Below, piece by piece: positions 52,551 through 62,600 of a DNA stretch of 64,000 nucleotides; the first letter of the stretch is position 1; each line of letters begins with the position of its first letter. Made by a program: the position numbers and the translations under genes. The DNA lies in contig NZ_SMGP01000001.1 in assembly GCF_004339745.1 (NCBI RefSeq), positions 3,720,001 through 3,784,000 on the forward strand, given 5' to 3'. Origin of the DNA: Paraburkholderia sp. BL9I2N2. Lineage in GTDB: Bacteria > Pseudomonadota > Gammaproteobacteria > Burkholderiales > Burkholderiaceae. The notes below the pieces were generated by a model. It ran no database searches. It had not been told where the DNA came from and worked only from the letters and a program-made list of their open reading frames with translations.

Positions 52551-53204
52551 TTACAGCGGAGGCTCGACTGTCGTGCGGCGCACCGGCGCCGGCGGCGCGG
52601 ACGGCGCCACGACGCCCATCGAGACGATGTACTTGAGCGCGGCGTCGACCGTCATGTCGAGTTCGATCACTTCGCTCTTGGGCACCATCAGGAAGAAGCC
52701 GGAAGTTGGATTCGGCGTAGTCGGCACATACACGCTGACGTGATCTTCTTTCAGGTGGTTGATGACGTCGCCGCCCGGAATGCCGGTCAGAAACGCAATC
52801 GTATAGGAGCCGCGGCGCGGGTACTCGATCAGGAGCGCCTTGCGAAACGCGTTGCCGCTGCTCGACAGCAGGGTATCGGACACCTGCTTGACACTGGTGT
52901 AGATCGGGCCGACCACCGGAATGTGAGCGACCACGACTTCCCACCACTTCACGAGCTTCTGCCCAATGAAGTTCTGCGTCAACAGTCCAACGACAAAGAT
53001 GAAGGCGAGCGTGAGCACTGCGCCGAGGCCGGGCAGGCGAAAGCCGAACAGGCGCTCCGGCTGCCACGCGCGCGGCAGCAGCAACAGCGTCTGGTCCATC
53101 GTGCCGATGATCAGACCGAGCACCCACAGTGTGATGGCCAAAGGCACCAGCACCAGCAGGCCAGTCAGGAACACCGATTTGAGCGTCGTTTTTTTCGTCG
53201 TCAT
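52551..53204 (-). CDS. DUF502 family membrane protein
   Basis: A 217-residue inner-membrane protein. Two hydrophobic helices (about residues 10-33 and 60-82) are followed by a conserved soluble part with VVAHIPVVGPIYTSVKQVSD and VYVPTTPNPTSGFFLMVPKS, the hallmark of DUF502. Function is unknown. It lies between fmdB (76-nt gap with a hairpin) and aspS. The start is at MTTKKTTLKSVFLTG. Confidence 0.9.
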   Translation of the reverse strand: MTTKKTTLKSVFLTGLLVLVPLAITLWVLGLIIGTMDQTLLLLPRAWQPERLFGFRLPGLGAVLTLAFIFVVGLLTQNFIGQKLVKWWEVVVAHIPVVGPIYTSVKQVSDTLLSSSGNAFRKALLIEYPRRGSYTIAFLTGIPGGDVINHLKEDHVSVYVPTTPNPTSGFFLMVPKSEVIELDMTVDAALKYIVSMGVVAPSAPPAPVRRTTVEPPL

Positions 53205-53254
53205 GTGTACCGCCAGAAAGCCGCGCGGGCCGAAGCCCAACGTGCGGCGTGTGC

Positions 53255-53272
53255 GCCGCCCCGAAGGGCGGC
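53255..53272 (-). terminator. UUCG-loop hairpin between fmdB and the DUF502 gene
   Basis: Perfect 7-bp stem GCCGCCC/GGGCGGC with a TTCG tetraloop on the minus strand (53255-53272). This is a very stable RNA hairpin; no T-run follows, so it may attenuate or protect rather than stop transcription. Confidence 0.55.
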
Positions 53273-53279
53273 AGTCCTG

Positions 53280-53657
53280 CTAGGCGCTGCCGGAATCGCT
53301 CGAACTCGCCGAAGCGGCCGGTGCGGCAGCAGGCGCGGACGGCGTTGCAGCCGTGCTGCTGGCCGGCGCCGCGTCGGATTGCGCGGCGCCGTTATTGGCG
53401 CCCGCGTTCTCGCCCGAAGCGCCATTCGAGGCGCCGTTGGCGTCGGGCTTGGCAGGCGCGCTCTTGCCGCCATTGCCGCCGCGAAAATCGGTCACGTACC
53501 AGCCGGAGCCCTTCAACTGGAAGCCTGCAGCCGTGACCTGCTTGCGATATGTGTCTTTCCCGCACTCGGGACACTGCGTCAACTGGGGGTCGCTGATCTT
53601 CTGAAGCACGTCCTTCCCGAAGCCGCACGATTCGCAACGATAAGCGTAGATCGGCAT
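53280..53657 (-). CDS. FmdB family zinc ribbon protein
   Basis: A 125-residue protein. The N-terminal zinc ribbon has C8-x2-C11 and C29-x2-C32 (MPIYAYRCESCGFGKDVLQK and TQCPECGKDTYRKQ). The C-terminal half is an alanine/serine/proline-rich, probably disordered tail. The family was named after a putative regulator of formamidase, but its role is not known. Confidence 0.9.
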   Translation of the reverse strand: MPIYAYRCESCGFGKDVLQKISDPQLTQCPECGKDTYRKQVTAAGFQLKGSGWYVTDFRGGNGGKSAPAKPDANGASNGASGENAGANNGAAQSDAAPASSTAATPSAPAAAPAASASSSDSGSA

Positions 53658-53838
53658 GATCTTTTCCCTACTGAAATCTAGTAAACGCTTGCAAAGCCTT
53701 GAATTATAGCCGCAAACGATTCCCCTCCCCCGGATTTTGGGGACAAGCGCTCGACGCAGCCGCCGCTCGCTTAAGTGGGGGCGGCCGCGGCCGAATCAAG
53801 TACGGCGCGCGTTGCCGTGGAGCGCCGCAGCCGCATCG

Positions 53839-54462
53839 TCAGGCGCGGCGGCGCCAGGTTAGCCAGCGCTCACGTCCCGCGAAAATGGCAATCGAATCAT
53901 GCACCGCTTCGTCTTCAATCAGCTCGAAATACGGCGTGAGCAGCGCGTCGAGATCCGCGCGCTCGATGCCGAACGGCGGCCCTTTCGGCGTCGCGCCGAT
54001 GAAAAAGAGGCCCGCGAGCAACGCGCCGTCGGGCAGCAGCTCGGCCATCCGTCGTGCATAGTCCGCGCGGCGCGCGAGCGGCAGCGCGCAGAAGAACGCG
54101 CGCTCGTAAATCCAGGCCGGCGTGAAAGGCGGCTCATACGTGAAGAAATCCGCCTGTTCCACCAGTTGCGCGTGCTGCGCGCCCAACTGCTCATGCGCCG
54201 CCGCGACGGCGGCCGGTGAAAAGTCGATCGCCCGGACCGGGTTGCCCTGTCCGGCCAGCCAGACCGCTTCGTACGCGCTGCCGCAACCTGGAATCAGCAC
54301 GGCCGCGCCGCTGTGGCGAGCTGCAAACGACTGAAACGCGGACGGCACGCCCGCCTGATCCCACGGCATGAACCCGCGCTCGAAACGCTCGTTCCAGAAC
54401 TCGGGCGAGTTGGGGTCGCGGCTCTCGAAGTCGGGCGCGGAGGGTTGGGTCGGGTCGCTCAT
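53839..54462 (-). CDS. TPMT-like SAM-dependent methyltransferase
   Basis: A 207-residue methyltransferase of the thiopurine S-methyltransferase family. The N-terminal block FWNERFERGFMPWDQAGVPS, the SAM motif AAVLIPGCGSAYEAVWLAGQ, and RAIDFSPAAV fit the family. Bacterial members methylate thiol, selenium or tellurium compounds; the substrate here is unknown. It stands 24 nt downstream of the ubiB stop on the same strand. Confidence 0.87.
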   Translation of the reverse strand: MSDPTQPSAPDFESRDPNSPEFWNERFERGFMPWDQAGVPSAFQSFAARHSGAAVLIPGCGSAYEAVWLAGQGNPVRAIDFSPAAVAAAHEQLGAQHAQLVEQADFFTYEPPFTPAWIYERAFFCALPLARRADYARRMAELLPDGALLAGLFFIGATPKGPPFGIERADLDALLTPYFELIEDEAVHDSIAIFAGRERWLTWRRRA

Positions 54463-54485
54463 TGGTTACCTCGCAGGGATCGCAA

Positions 54486-56063
54486 TCAACCGCCGTAAGC
54501 GAGCACCAGAAACGCCCGCGCCAGCACCGCGCCGACACCGACCGCCACGCCGAACAGCAGCAAGCTTTGCAACAGCCGGTTGGTGCGTTTCTGCTCCAGC
54601 AGAATCTGGAGAATCATGTCGTCGTTCGTGCCGCGCTTGTTGTCGTGGCGCTCGGCCAGCACGTGATGAATCAGGCGCGGCAACTGCGGCAGCGTCTTGC
54701 TCCACTGCGGCGCCTCGATCTTCAGGCGCTCGTACCAGCCGCGCACGCCGATCTGTTCGTTCATCCAGCGTTCGAGATAAGGCTTGGCCGTCTTCCACAG
54801 ATCCAGTTCGGGATCGAGCGAGCGGCCGAGGCCTTCCACGTTCAGCATGGTTTTTTGCAGCAGCACCAGTTGCGGCTGGATTTCGACGTTGAAGCGGCGC
54901 GAGGTCGAGAACAGGCGCATCAGAACCTGGCCGAGCGAAATATCTTTCAGCGCGCGGTCGAAGTACGGCTCGCACACGGCACGGATCGCGCTCTCGAGTT
55001 CTTCGACGCGGGTAGTCGGCGGCACCCAGCCCGACTCCAGATGCAGCGTGGCGACGCGATGGTAGTCGCGCTTGAAGAACGCGAGGAAGTTCTGCGCGAG
55101 GTAGTTCTTATCGAAGTCCGACAGCGCGCCGATGATGCCGAAATCGAGCGCGATATAGCGGCCGAAGTGGGCCGGATCGAGACTCACCTGGATGTTGCCC
55201 GGGTGCATGTCGGCGTGGAAAAAGCCGTCGCGGAACACCTGGGTGAAGAAAATCTCGACGCCTTCGCGCGCCAGCTTCGGAATATCGACGCCGGCCGCGC
55301 GCAGCGTCTCGACCTGGCTGATCGGCACGCCGACCATACGCTCCATGACCAGCACCGTGGGCGTGCAAAACTCCCAGTACATCTCCGGCACCAGCAGCAG
55401 GTCGAGCCCGGCGAAGTTGCGCCGCAACTGGCTGCCGTTGGCCGCCTCGCGCATCAGGTCGAGTTCGTCGTGCAGATATTTGTCGAATTCGGCGACCACC
55501 TCACGCGGCTTCAGGCGCTTGCCGTCGGCCCACAGCCGCTCGGCCCACACGGCGATGTCACGCAGCAAGGCAAGGTCGGAATCGATCACCGGCAGCATGT
55601 TCGGGCGCAGCACCTTCACGGCGACGGCCTTGCCGGCGTGCTGCCCCGCCTTCACCGTGGCGAAGTGCACCTGCGCGATCGAGGCGCTCGCCACCGGCAC
55701 TCGCTCGAAGTCGTCGAACAGCACGTCGACCGGCGCGCCGAGCGACTTCTCGACCAGCCCGATCGCCACCGCCGAATCGAAAGGCGGCACCTGATCCTGG
55801 AGCTTCGCCAACTCGTTGGCGATATCCACCGGCAGCAGGTCGCGCCGCGTGGACAACACCTGCCCGAACTTGACGAAGATCGGCCCGAGGCTTTCGAGCG
55901 CGAGCCGCAAACGCACGCCCGGCGGCGCATCGAACTTGCGCCCGATGGTGGTGATACGCAGCAGCAGACGCACGCGCCGGTCGTTGATGCGGCTGAGCAT
56001 CATCTCATCGAGACCGAAGCGGATGACCGTGAAAAAAATCTTGAGGAAACGCAGAAAACGCAT
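54486..56063 (-). CDS. ubiB: Ubiquinone biosynthesis protein UbiB (ADCK/ABC1 atypical kinase)
   Basis: A 525-residue membrane protein needed for ubiquinone synthesis. The family motif LGPIFVKFGQVLSTRRDLLP, the KxGQ-type signature, the lysine in GKAVAVKVLRP, and the catalytic-like DMHPGNIQV and ALDFGIIG are present. Two hydrophobic helices end the protein (about residues 495-523). It is preceded by ubiJ with a 15-nt gap, the conserved ubiE-ubiJ-ubiB order. Confidence 0.95.
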   Translation of the reverse strand: MRFLRFLKIFFTVIRFGLDEMMLSRINDRRVRLLLRITTIGRKFDAPPGVRLRLALESLGPIFVKFGQVLSTRRDLLPVDIANELAKLQDQVPPFDSAVAIGLVEKSLGAPVDVLFDDFERVPVASASIAQVHFATVKAGQHAGKAVAVKVLRPNMLPVIDSDLALLRDIAVWAERLWADGKRLKPREVVAEFDKYLHDELDLMREAANGSQLRRNFAGLDLLLVPEMYWEFCTPTVLVMERMVGVPISQVETLRAAGVDIPKLAREGVEIFFTQVFRDGFFHADMHPGNIQVSLDPAHFGRYIALDFGIIGALSDFDKNYLAQNFLAFFKRDYHRVATLHLESGWVPPTTRVEELESAIRAVCEPYFDRALKDISLGQVLMRLFSTSRRFNVEIQPQLVLLQKTMLNVEGLGRSLDPELDLWKTAKPYLERWMNEQIGVRGWYERLKIEAPQWSKTLPQLPRLIHHVLAERHDNKRGTNDDMILQILLEQKRTNRLLQSLLLFGVAVGVGAVLARAFLVLAYGG

Positions 56064-56078
56064 AGTTGTGCCCGGTGA

Positions 56079-56723
56079 CTAGCGCGTGCCGCGCGACGTG
56101 GCGGCGCCGCCCGGCGCATCGGCGCCGCGGGCTTCGACCTTCTGTTCAAGACGCTCGAGGCGTTTTTCCACGCGCGCCAGTGCGTCGCGCGCGCGGGCCA
56201 GTTCAACGTTGAAATCCTCCAGCGCGGCGCGGCGCACCAGTTGCGGATTCTCGTCGAGCAGATACTCGGCGGCGGTGTCGAGCAGATTGCGCCCGGTGCG
56301 CTGCACATGTTCGCCGACCGTGCGCACGACCGACGCCACCCGCCACGCCGGGCCGTCGCCGATGAGCTTGGCCAGATCTTCTTCCGGCTCCCAGCGCAGA
56401 TGTTCGGCGAGCTTGGCGATCACGGTGGCGAATTCGGCGTCGCCTTCGATCTTCACGTGCTTCATCACCGCCGCCTGGCCGCCTTGCACGAAAGCGGGCA
56501 ACGCGTCGGAGGGCACCGAGATGGTCACGTCGAACTGCTGCGCCTCGGTGGCGGCAACCGCGCTCAGATAGCCGTCCGGTTGCACCAGCAGCATCAACAC
56601 GACCGGCGGACATGACAGTCTCGCGGTCTTGCCCGCGTAGGGGGCGAGGCGCTCACGAGCCCACGATTCGCGGGCGAGCAGATGATTGACAGCAGCAGCG
56701 AAGGGCTTGGCGGCGAGGGTCAT
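56079..56723 (-). CDS. ubiJ: Ubiquinone biosynthesis accessory factor UbiJ (SCP2 domain)
   Basis: A 214-residue protein that binds lipid intermediates in the cytosolic Ubi complex. An SCP2-like sterol-binding fold covers about residues 15-110 (LSCPPVVLMLLVQPDGYLSA), and the C-terminus is a coiled coil (ARDALARVEKRLERLEQK). The start MTLAAKPFAAAVNHLL at 56723 fits the family; the frame is open further upstream but only over a terminator hairpin. It lies directly before ubiB. Confidence 0.9.
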   Translation of the reverse strand: MTLAAKPFAAAVNHLLARESWARERLAPYAGKTARLSCPPVVLMLLVQPDGYLSAVAATEAQQFDVTISVPSDALPAFVQGGQAAVMKHVKIEGDAEFATVIAKLAEHLRWEPEEDLAKLIGDGPAWRVASVVRTVGEHVQRTGRNLLDTAAEYLLDENPQLVRRAALEDFNVELARARDALARVEKRLERLEQKVEARGADAPGGAATSRGTR

Positions 56724-56734
56724 TGAAAGTGGCA

Positions 56735-56771
56735 AGAAAAAACCCGCGCGAGCGAGGTGCCCGCGCGGGTT
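56735..56771 (-). terminator. Terminator of the Tim44-domain gene
   Basis: Perfect 10-bp stem AACCCGCGCG/CGCGCGGGTT (56741-56750 and 56762-56771) with an 11-nt loop. On the minus strand it is followed by TTTTTTC, so it ends transcripts from the Tim44 gene just before ubiJ and splits the ubi genes into two units. Confidence 0.85.
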
Positions 56772-56880
56772 CCTATTGTAACGTCCGTTCGCTTTGCGGC
56801 TTGCTATGCCGAACGGCCAACGCCAGGTGCGATTCAAGAACGCGCTGATCCGTCGCGCGGCCTCTATCGCACCGCCTGTT

Positions 56881-57873
56881 TCAGTGCTGCGTGACCTGCT
56901 GGATGCCGGCCAGCAGCCAGCCTTCGCCGGCACGGTTCGCCTTGGACAGGTTCCAGACTTCGACGAACGGCTCGGCCGCCGCGCCCGGCGCTTCGCGAAT
57001 CAGGCCGGAGAAGCGGACGCTGGCGAAGTATTCGTTCGCGCGCTCTTCCACGCCGAGCAACTCGGCATTCAGTTGCACCACGTCCGTCTGATTCGTCTGC
57101 GCACCGCGCGACGACAGATCGACCTTCACCTCGGCGAACATTTCCGGCGTGGTGAATTCGCGGATGTCGTCCATGTTGCCGACGTCCCATGCGGCTTGCA
57201 GACGCACGAAGTAGACCTTGGCGTTACGCAGGAACGCTTCCGAGTCGAAGCCGGCCGGTACCACAGGCACGGCGTTGATGGTCGGCGTGCTCAGCGGATT
57301 GCCTTGCGGTTCGAGATACGAGCCGGTGGGCGGCGCGTTATAGCGCGGTTCCTGCGAGTAGCCCGTACCAACCGAGTTGAGCGACGGCGAACTGCCCGCG
57401 TACGCCGGCTGCGCCGAGTCGCGCTTGCGGCCCATGAAGCGGCGGATCAGCCAGATACCGATCATCGCGATAATCGCAATCACGATGATATTGGCCATGG
57501 CGCCGGCGAACGCGCCGCCCAGGCCAAAGTGCGACAGCAACGCGGCGATGCCGAGACCGGCCGCCAAACCGGCGATCGGCCCGAGCCAGCGCGAACGGTT
57601 AGGTTGCGCGGCAGGTGTCGGCGCGGGCGCCGGTGCCGGCTGCGCACGCTGCTGCATGGCCTGATTGCCTTGGGAAGGTTGCGACGGCGCGGACTGCTGC
57701 GTCACGCTATTCGACTGACGGCCGATGCTACGGCCACCGCCCATGCGGCGAGCTTCCGCATCGAGCGAAGCGAGGGAGCCGGCCATGATCAGGCCGACCA
57801 TCGCGATCAGTCCGATTCTTCTCACCAGCGACCGCCCAACCTTACGGGGAGATAACACACCTGAATCGGACAT
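56881..57873 (-). CDS. Tim44-domain (TIM44-like) membrane protein
   Basis: A 330-residue protein. It has an N-terminal signal/anchor (RIGLIAMVGLIMAGSLASLD), then a Q/P/A-rich linker (about residues 60-110), two further hydrophobic stretches (GPIAGLAAGLGIAALLSHFG and NIIVIAIIAMIGIWLIRRFM), and a C-terminal Tim44-like domain (about residues 195-325, EAFLRNAKVYFVRLQAAWDV). The role of bacterial Tim44-like proteins is not settled. It is inserted between ubiE and ubiJ, with its own terminator. The start at 57873 follows a ribosome-binding-like GGAAAG. Confidence 0.87.
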   Translation of the reverse strand: MSDSGVLSPRKVGRSLVRRIGLIAMVGLIMAGSLASLDAEARRMGGGRSIGRQSNSVTQQSAPSQPSQGNQAMQQRAQPAPAPAPTPAAQPNRSRWLGPIAGLAAGLGIAALLSHFGLGGAFAGAMANIIVIAIIAMIGIWLIRRFMGRKRDSAQPAYAGSSPSLNSVGTGYSQEPRYNAPPTGSYLEPQGNPLSTPTINAVPVVPAGFDSEAFLRNAKVYFVRLQAAWDVGNMDDIREFTTPEMFAEVKVDLSSRGAQTNQTDVVQLNAELLGVEERANEYFASVRFSGLIREAPGAAAEPFVEVWNLSKANRAGEGWLLAGIQQVTQH

Positions 57874-57911
57874 TTTCGTACTTTCCTTTAAAAATCGATG
57901 GGTTAGGAACC

Positions 57912-58643
57912 CTAGTATTTGGTCCCCACATGTAAAGCTACCACGCCAGCTGACAAATTGTAATATTTGACGCCGTCCAGGCCTGCTTGTTCCATCATTG
58001 TTTTCAAAGTTTCCTGGTCCGGATGCATCCGGATCGATTCCGCGAGGTATTGGTAGCTCTCGGCATCTTTCGCAAAGCGTTCGCCCAACCACGGCAACAC
58101 CTTAAAAGAATAGACGTCGTAGACCTTTTTGAGCGGATCCCATACCTTCGAAAATTCCAGCACCAGCAGACGCCCCGCCGGTTTCAGCACGCGCCGCATT
58201 TCCGCCAGCGCGACGTCCTTGTGCGTCATGTTGCGCAGGCCGAATGCCACCGTGACCACATCGAAGTAATTGTCCGGAAAGGGGATTTTCTCGGCGTCGC
58301 AAAGCAGCGCCGGCGTGATTACGCCCTTGTCCAGCAAGCGGTCGCGCCCCACGCGCAGCATCGATTCATTGATGTCGGTATGCCAGACTTCGCCGGTTTC
58401 GCCCGCCTGCTTCGCGAAGGCCTTCGACAGATCGCCCGTGCCGCCCGCGATATCGAGCACCTTGTAGCCCGGCCGCACGTTGGCCTGGGCGATCGTGAAC
58501 ATCTTCCACGCCCGGTGCAACCCGCCCGACATCAGGTCGTTCATCAAGTCGTAGTTGGCGGCAACCGAGTGGAACACGCCCGCCACCTTCTGCGCCTTGT
58601 CCTGTTCGTCGACCGATTGAAAGCCGAAGTGGGTTTTGCTCAT
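57912..58643 (-). CDS. ubiE: Ubiquinone/menaquinone C-methyltransferase UbiE
   Basis: A 243-residue SAM methyltransferase acting on the demethylated benzoquinol ring. UbiE signatures are YDLMNDLMSGGLHRAWK, the SAM site VLDIAGGTGDLSKAF, VTVAFGLRNMTHKDVALAEM and the C-terminal YNLSAGVVALHVGTKY. It is 38 nt upstream of the Tim44-like gene. Confidence 0.96.
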   Translation of the reverse strand: MSKTHFGFQSVDEQDKAQKVAGVFHSVAANYDLMNDLMSGGLHRAWKMFTIAQANVRPGYKVLDIAGGTGDLSKAFAKQAGETGEVWHTDINESMLRVGRDRLLDKGVITPALLCDAEKIPFPDNYFDVVTVAFGLRNMTHKDVALAEMRRVLKPAGRLLVLEFSKVWDPLKKVYDVYSFKVLPWLGERFAKDAESYQYLAESIRMHPDQETLKTMMEQAGLDGVKYYNLSAGVVALHVGTKY

Positions 58644-58709
58644 CGCGCTTGTCCTTTCGCGTATTCTGAATGTTGCGCCGCATCAGTGCGGCGATCGGGG
58701 CGAATCGTA

Positions 58710-59123
58710 TCAGTGACAGTGCCCGTGCGCAGCGCCGGCTTGAACCATAGGCGTATCGCGGTCGACGCCGGCCGCCTGAAGTTTGGCGAGATAGTCGCGC
58801 CAGAGTTCATCCTGGCGCACGGCCATGTCGTACAGCAGGTCCCACGAATAGATGCCGGTGGCGTGTCCGTCCGAGAAAGTCGGCTGCAGGGCATAGTTGC
58901 CGACGCCCTCGATCATCGTGATCGTCACGTCGCGCTTGCCGGTCTGCAGGGTTTCCTGGCCGGGCCCGTGGCCCATCACTTCCGCCGACGGCGAATACAC
59001 GCGCAGCAGTTCGAACGGCAGGCGATACGATTCGCCGTTTGCGTACTGCAATTCGAGCACACGCGATTTGGAATGCACGACCACGCCGGTCGGCACCGGA
59101 GTATCGGGAGTCAGTCCACTCAT
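58710..59123 (-). CDS. DUF971 family protein
   Basis: A 137-residue protein. The DUF971 domain (GBBH-like N-terminal fold) covers residues 15-105, with LELQYANGESYRLPFELLRV and GNYALQPTFSDGHATGIYSW. Family members are sometimes linked to Fe-S assembly, but no function is firm. The histidine-rich tail AHGHCH could bind metal. It sits 66 nt upstream of ubiE on the same strand. Confidence 0.88.
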   Translation of the reverse strand: MSGLTPDTPVPTGVVVHSKSRVLELQYANGESYRLPFELLRVYSPSAEVMGHGPGQETLQTGKRDVTITMIEGVGNYALQPTFSDGHATGIYSWDLLYDMAVRQDELWRDYLAKLQAAGVDRDTPMVQAGAAHGHCH

Positions 59124-59203
59124 ATTGACCTCATAGAAAACGCCGTCTCAAGTTTCCCTGCTCCCTCGGCCGCAAACGCACGACACGATAGGTGCGCGGT
59201 CGC

Positions 59204-59632
59204 TCAACCCAGCGCCTGTTCGATTTCCTGCCGCACCGCTTCGCGCAGCAAGGTGGCTTGCGCGCGGCGCGACGACAGCATGGCTTCGGACACCGTGCGC
59301 TGGCGCGGCGCCCAGATGGGCAGCGGAAAATGGGCGTCGTTCGAAAAACGCGGAATCACGTGCCAGTGCACGTGCGGAACCTGGTTGCCAAGGCTCGCCA
59401 GGTTGACCTTGACCGGCTGCAGGATGCGCCGGATCGCGCGCTCGACCGCATACACGGCCTTCATCACGCGATCGCGGTCGTTTCCGTCGAGGTCGGAAAA
59501 CTCGGCCACATGCTCGTTCCAGATGACCCGGCAAAAGCCCGGGTAATCGTGTTCGTCGGCGAGGACGACACGCAAGGTGTCGTCGTGCCACAGCACATCG
59601 CCGCCATCTTCACGGCAAAAAACGCAATCCAT
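59204..59632 (-). CDS. HIT family protein
   Basis: A 142-residue histidine-triad nucleotide hydrolase/transferase-like protein. The triad is HVHWHVIPRF at about residue 98. An N-terminal MDCVFCREDGGDVLWHDD supplies two cysteines typical of HIT proteins. The substrate is unknown. The start is the ATG at 59632; upstream codons in frame overlap the next gene's antisense. Confidence 0.9.
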   Translation of the reverse strand: MDCVFCREDGGDVLWHDDTLRVVLADEHDYPGFCRVIWNEHVAEFSDLDGNDRDRVMKAVYAVERAIRRILQPVKVNLASLGNQVPHVHWHVIPRFSNDAHFPLPIWAPRQRTVSEAMLSSRRAQATLLREAVRQEIEQALG

Positions 59633-59666
59633 CGTCGTCCTCAGGCAAAAATCGTCGGTCGTGCCA

Positions 59667-62600
59667 TTAAACCAGCACGCGCTCGATTCCGCCATTGTTC
59701 GCACGCTGCACGTAGTCGACCATCCAGTCTTCACCGAGCACGTGACGTGCCATCTCGACGACGATGTAATCCGCCTCGATGCCCGCATCTTCGTTGTAAC
59801 GCGACAGACCTTGCAGGCAAGACGGGCAGCTCGTGAGGATCTTCACGTCGGTGGCGCCCTTCGGCTGCGGGCCGTCGCCGGCCTTGAGCACGGAGCCGTT
59901 CGGCGCACCCGCCGAGCCGGCCGATGCATTGGCCGGATTGATCCCGTTCGCGCCCGCTTCAGCGACGAGCGGAATGCCGCGCAGCTTCGCCGCGCCCTTG
60001 CGGATCTCCTCTTCCTTACGGAAGCGGACCTGCGTCGAAATATCCGGACGCGTGACCGCGAGTGTGCCGGATTCGCCACAGCAGCGATCGTTCTTCTCGA
60101 TCTGGTAGCCGTCCTTCTCCGAGCCCATCAGCTGATTGACGAGCTTGACCGGGTCCATCGTCTTGATCGGCGTGTGGCACGGGTCGTGGTACATGTAGCG
60201 CACGCCGTTCACGCCGTCGAGCTTCATGCCTTTCTCCAGCAGAAACTCGTGAATGTCGATGATCCGGCAACCCGGGAAGATCTTCTCGAATTCGTACCCG
60301 GCGAGCTGGTCGTAGCACGTGCCGCACGACACCACCACCGTCTTGATGTCGAGGTAGTTCAGCGTATTGGCGACGCGGTGGAACAGCACGCGGTTGTCCG
60401 TGACGATCTGCTCGGCCTTGTCGTACTGGCCCGAACCGCGTTGCGGATAGCCGCAGCACAGGTAACCCGGCGGCAGCACGGTTTGCACGCCCGCTTCCCA
60501 CAGCATGGCCTGGGTGGCGAGACCGACCTGCGAGAACAGCCGCTCCGAGCCGCAGCCCGGGAAGTAGAACACCGCTTCCGTGTCGGCGGTGGTCGTCTTC
60601 GGATTGCGGATGATCGGGACGATCTTGTTGTCCTCGATGTCGAGCAACGCGCGCGCGGTCTTCTTCGGCAGGTTGCCCGGCATCTTCTTGTTCATGAAAT
60701 GGATCACCTGCTGCGTGACCGGCGGCTTGCCGACGGTTGCCGGCGGGTGCGCCGTCTGCTTCTTCGCGAACTTCTTCAGCACGTCGTTGCCGAGGCGCTG
60801 CGCCTTGTAGCCGATGCCCATCATCGCGGTGCGCGCGAGGTTGATGGTCTGCGGGTTGGTCGCGTTGAGGAAGAACATGCCGGCCGCGTTGCCCGCGTTG
60901 AACTTCTTCTTGCCCATCTTGCGCAGCAGGTTGCGCATGTTCATGGTCACGTCGCCGAAGTCGATCTTCACCGGACACGGCGTCACGCATTTGTGACAGA
61001 CAGTGCAGTGATCGGCGACGTCGTTGAACTCGTCCCAGTGCTTGATCGACACGCCGCGGCGGGTCTGCTCTTCGTACAGGAACGCCTCAACCAGCAGCGA
61101 AGTGGCGAGAATCTTGTTGCGCGGGCTGTACAGCAGGTTCGCGCGCGGCACGTGGGTCGCGCACACCGGCTTGCACTTGCCGCAGCGCAAGCAGTCCTTG
61201 ATCGACTCGGAAATCGCGCCGATATCGGACTGCTGCATGATCAGCGATTCATAGCCCATCAGGCCGAAGCTCGGCGTGTAGGCGTTGCGCAGGTCGGCGC
61301 CTTCGAGCAGCTTGCCCGCATTGAAGCGGCCATGCGGATCGACGCGCTGCTTGTAAGCGCGGAATTCGCTGATCTCCTCGTCGGTGAGGAATTCGAGCTT
61401 GGTGATGCCGATGCCGTGCTCGCCGGAGATCACGCCGTCGAGCGAACGCGCCAGCTTCATGATGCGCGCGACCGCCGTGTGGGCGTCCTGCAGCATCTCG
61501 TAGTTGTCGGAGTTGACCGGCAGGTTCGTGTGGACGTTGCCGTCGCCCGCGTGCATATGCAGCGCGACGAACACGCGGCCACGCAGCACCTGCTTGTGGA
61601 TCGCCTGGGCTTCGTCGAGGATCGGCTTGAACTCGCCGCCGTTGAAGATCTGCCGCAGTTCGGCACGGATCTCCTGCTTCCACGACACGCGGATCGTACG
61701 GTCCTGCGTGACATGGAACACGGTGGCGTCGGGCTGCGCATCCGCGCGGTCGGCGAACTTCTCCGCCAGCGCTTCGTAGCCGAGACCGACCAGATAGTGC
61801 TGCGCCTCACGCAGCGACAGGTCGAGCTTGTCACGCAGGAATTCCCAGCGCGTGCGCACGCGCTTGAGCAGATCGAGCGCCTGCTGCACGCGGTCTTCGA
61901 GCAGTTCGGCGCTCGGAATTTCGTTGGCGTCGTCGCTCTTGCCGAGCGGCAGCTTGCCGGCCTGGAAGAACGCTTCGAGCGCGTCGACCAGTTGCAGCTT
62001 GTTCTTGATCGACAACTCGATGTTGATGCGCTCGATACCGTCCGTGTACTCGCCCATGCGATCGAGCGGGATCACCACGTCTTCGTTGATCTTGAACGCG
62101 TTGGTGTGCTTGGCGATCGCGGCCGTGCGGCTGCGGTCGAGCCAGAAACGCTTGCGCGCCTCGGCGTTGACCGCGACGAAGCCTTCGCCGCTCTTGCCGT
62201 TGGCCATGCGCACGACTTCCGAGGTGGCTTGCGCGACCGCGTCCGCGTCGTTGCCCACGATGTCGCCGATCAGCACCATCTTCGGAAACGCGTTGCGCTT
62301 GCTCTTGGTCGCGTAGCCGACCGCGCGCAAATAGCGCTCGTCCAGATGCTCGAGGCCGGCGAGAATCGCGCCGCCCTGCTTCGACGTTTCGAAGAGGTAG
62401 TCCTTGATTTCGACGATGCTCGGAATCGCGTCGCGTGCCTGGCCGAAGAATTCGAGGCAGACAGTGCGCGTGTGCGCCGGCATCTTGTGCAGCACCCAGC
62501 GCGCGGAGGTGATGAGCCCGTCGCAGCCTTCCTTCTGCACGCCCGGCAGACCGGCGAGGAACTTGTCCGTGACGTCCTTGCCGAGACCTTCCTTACGGAA

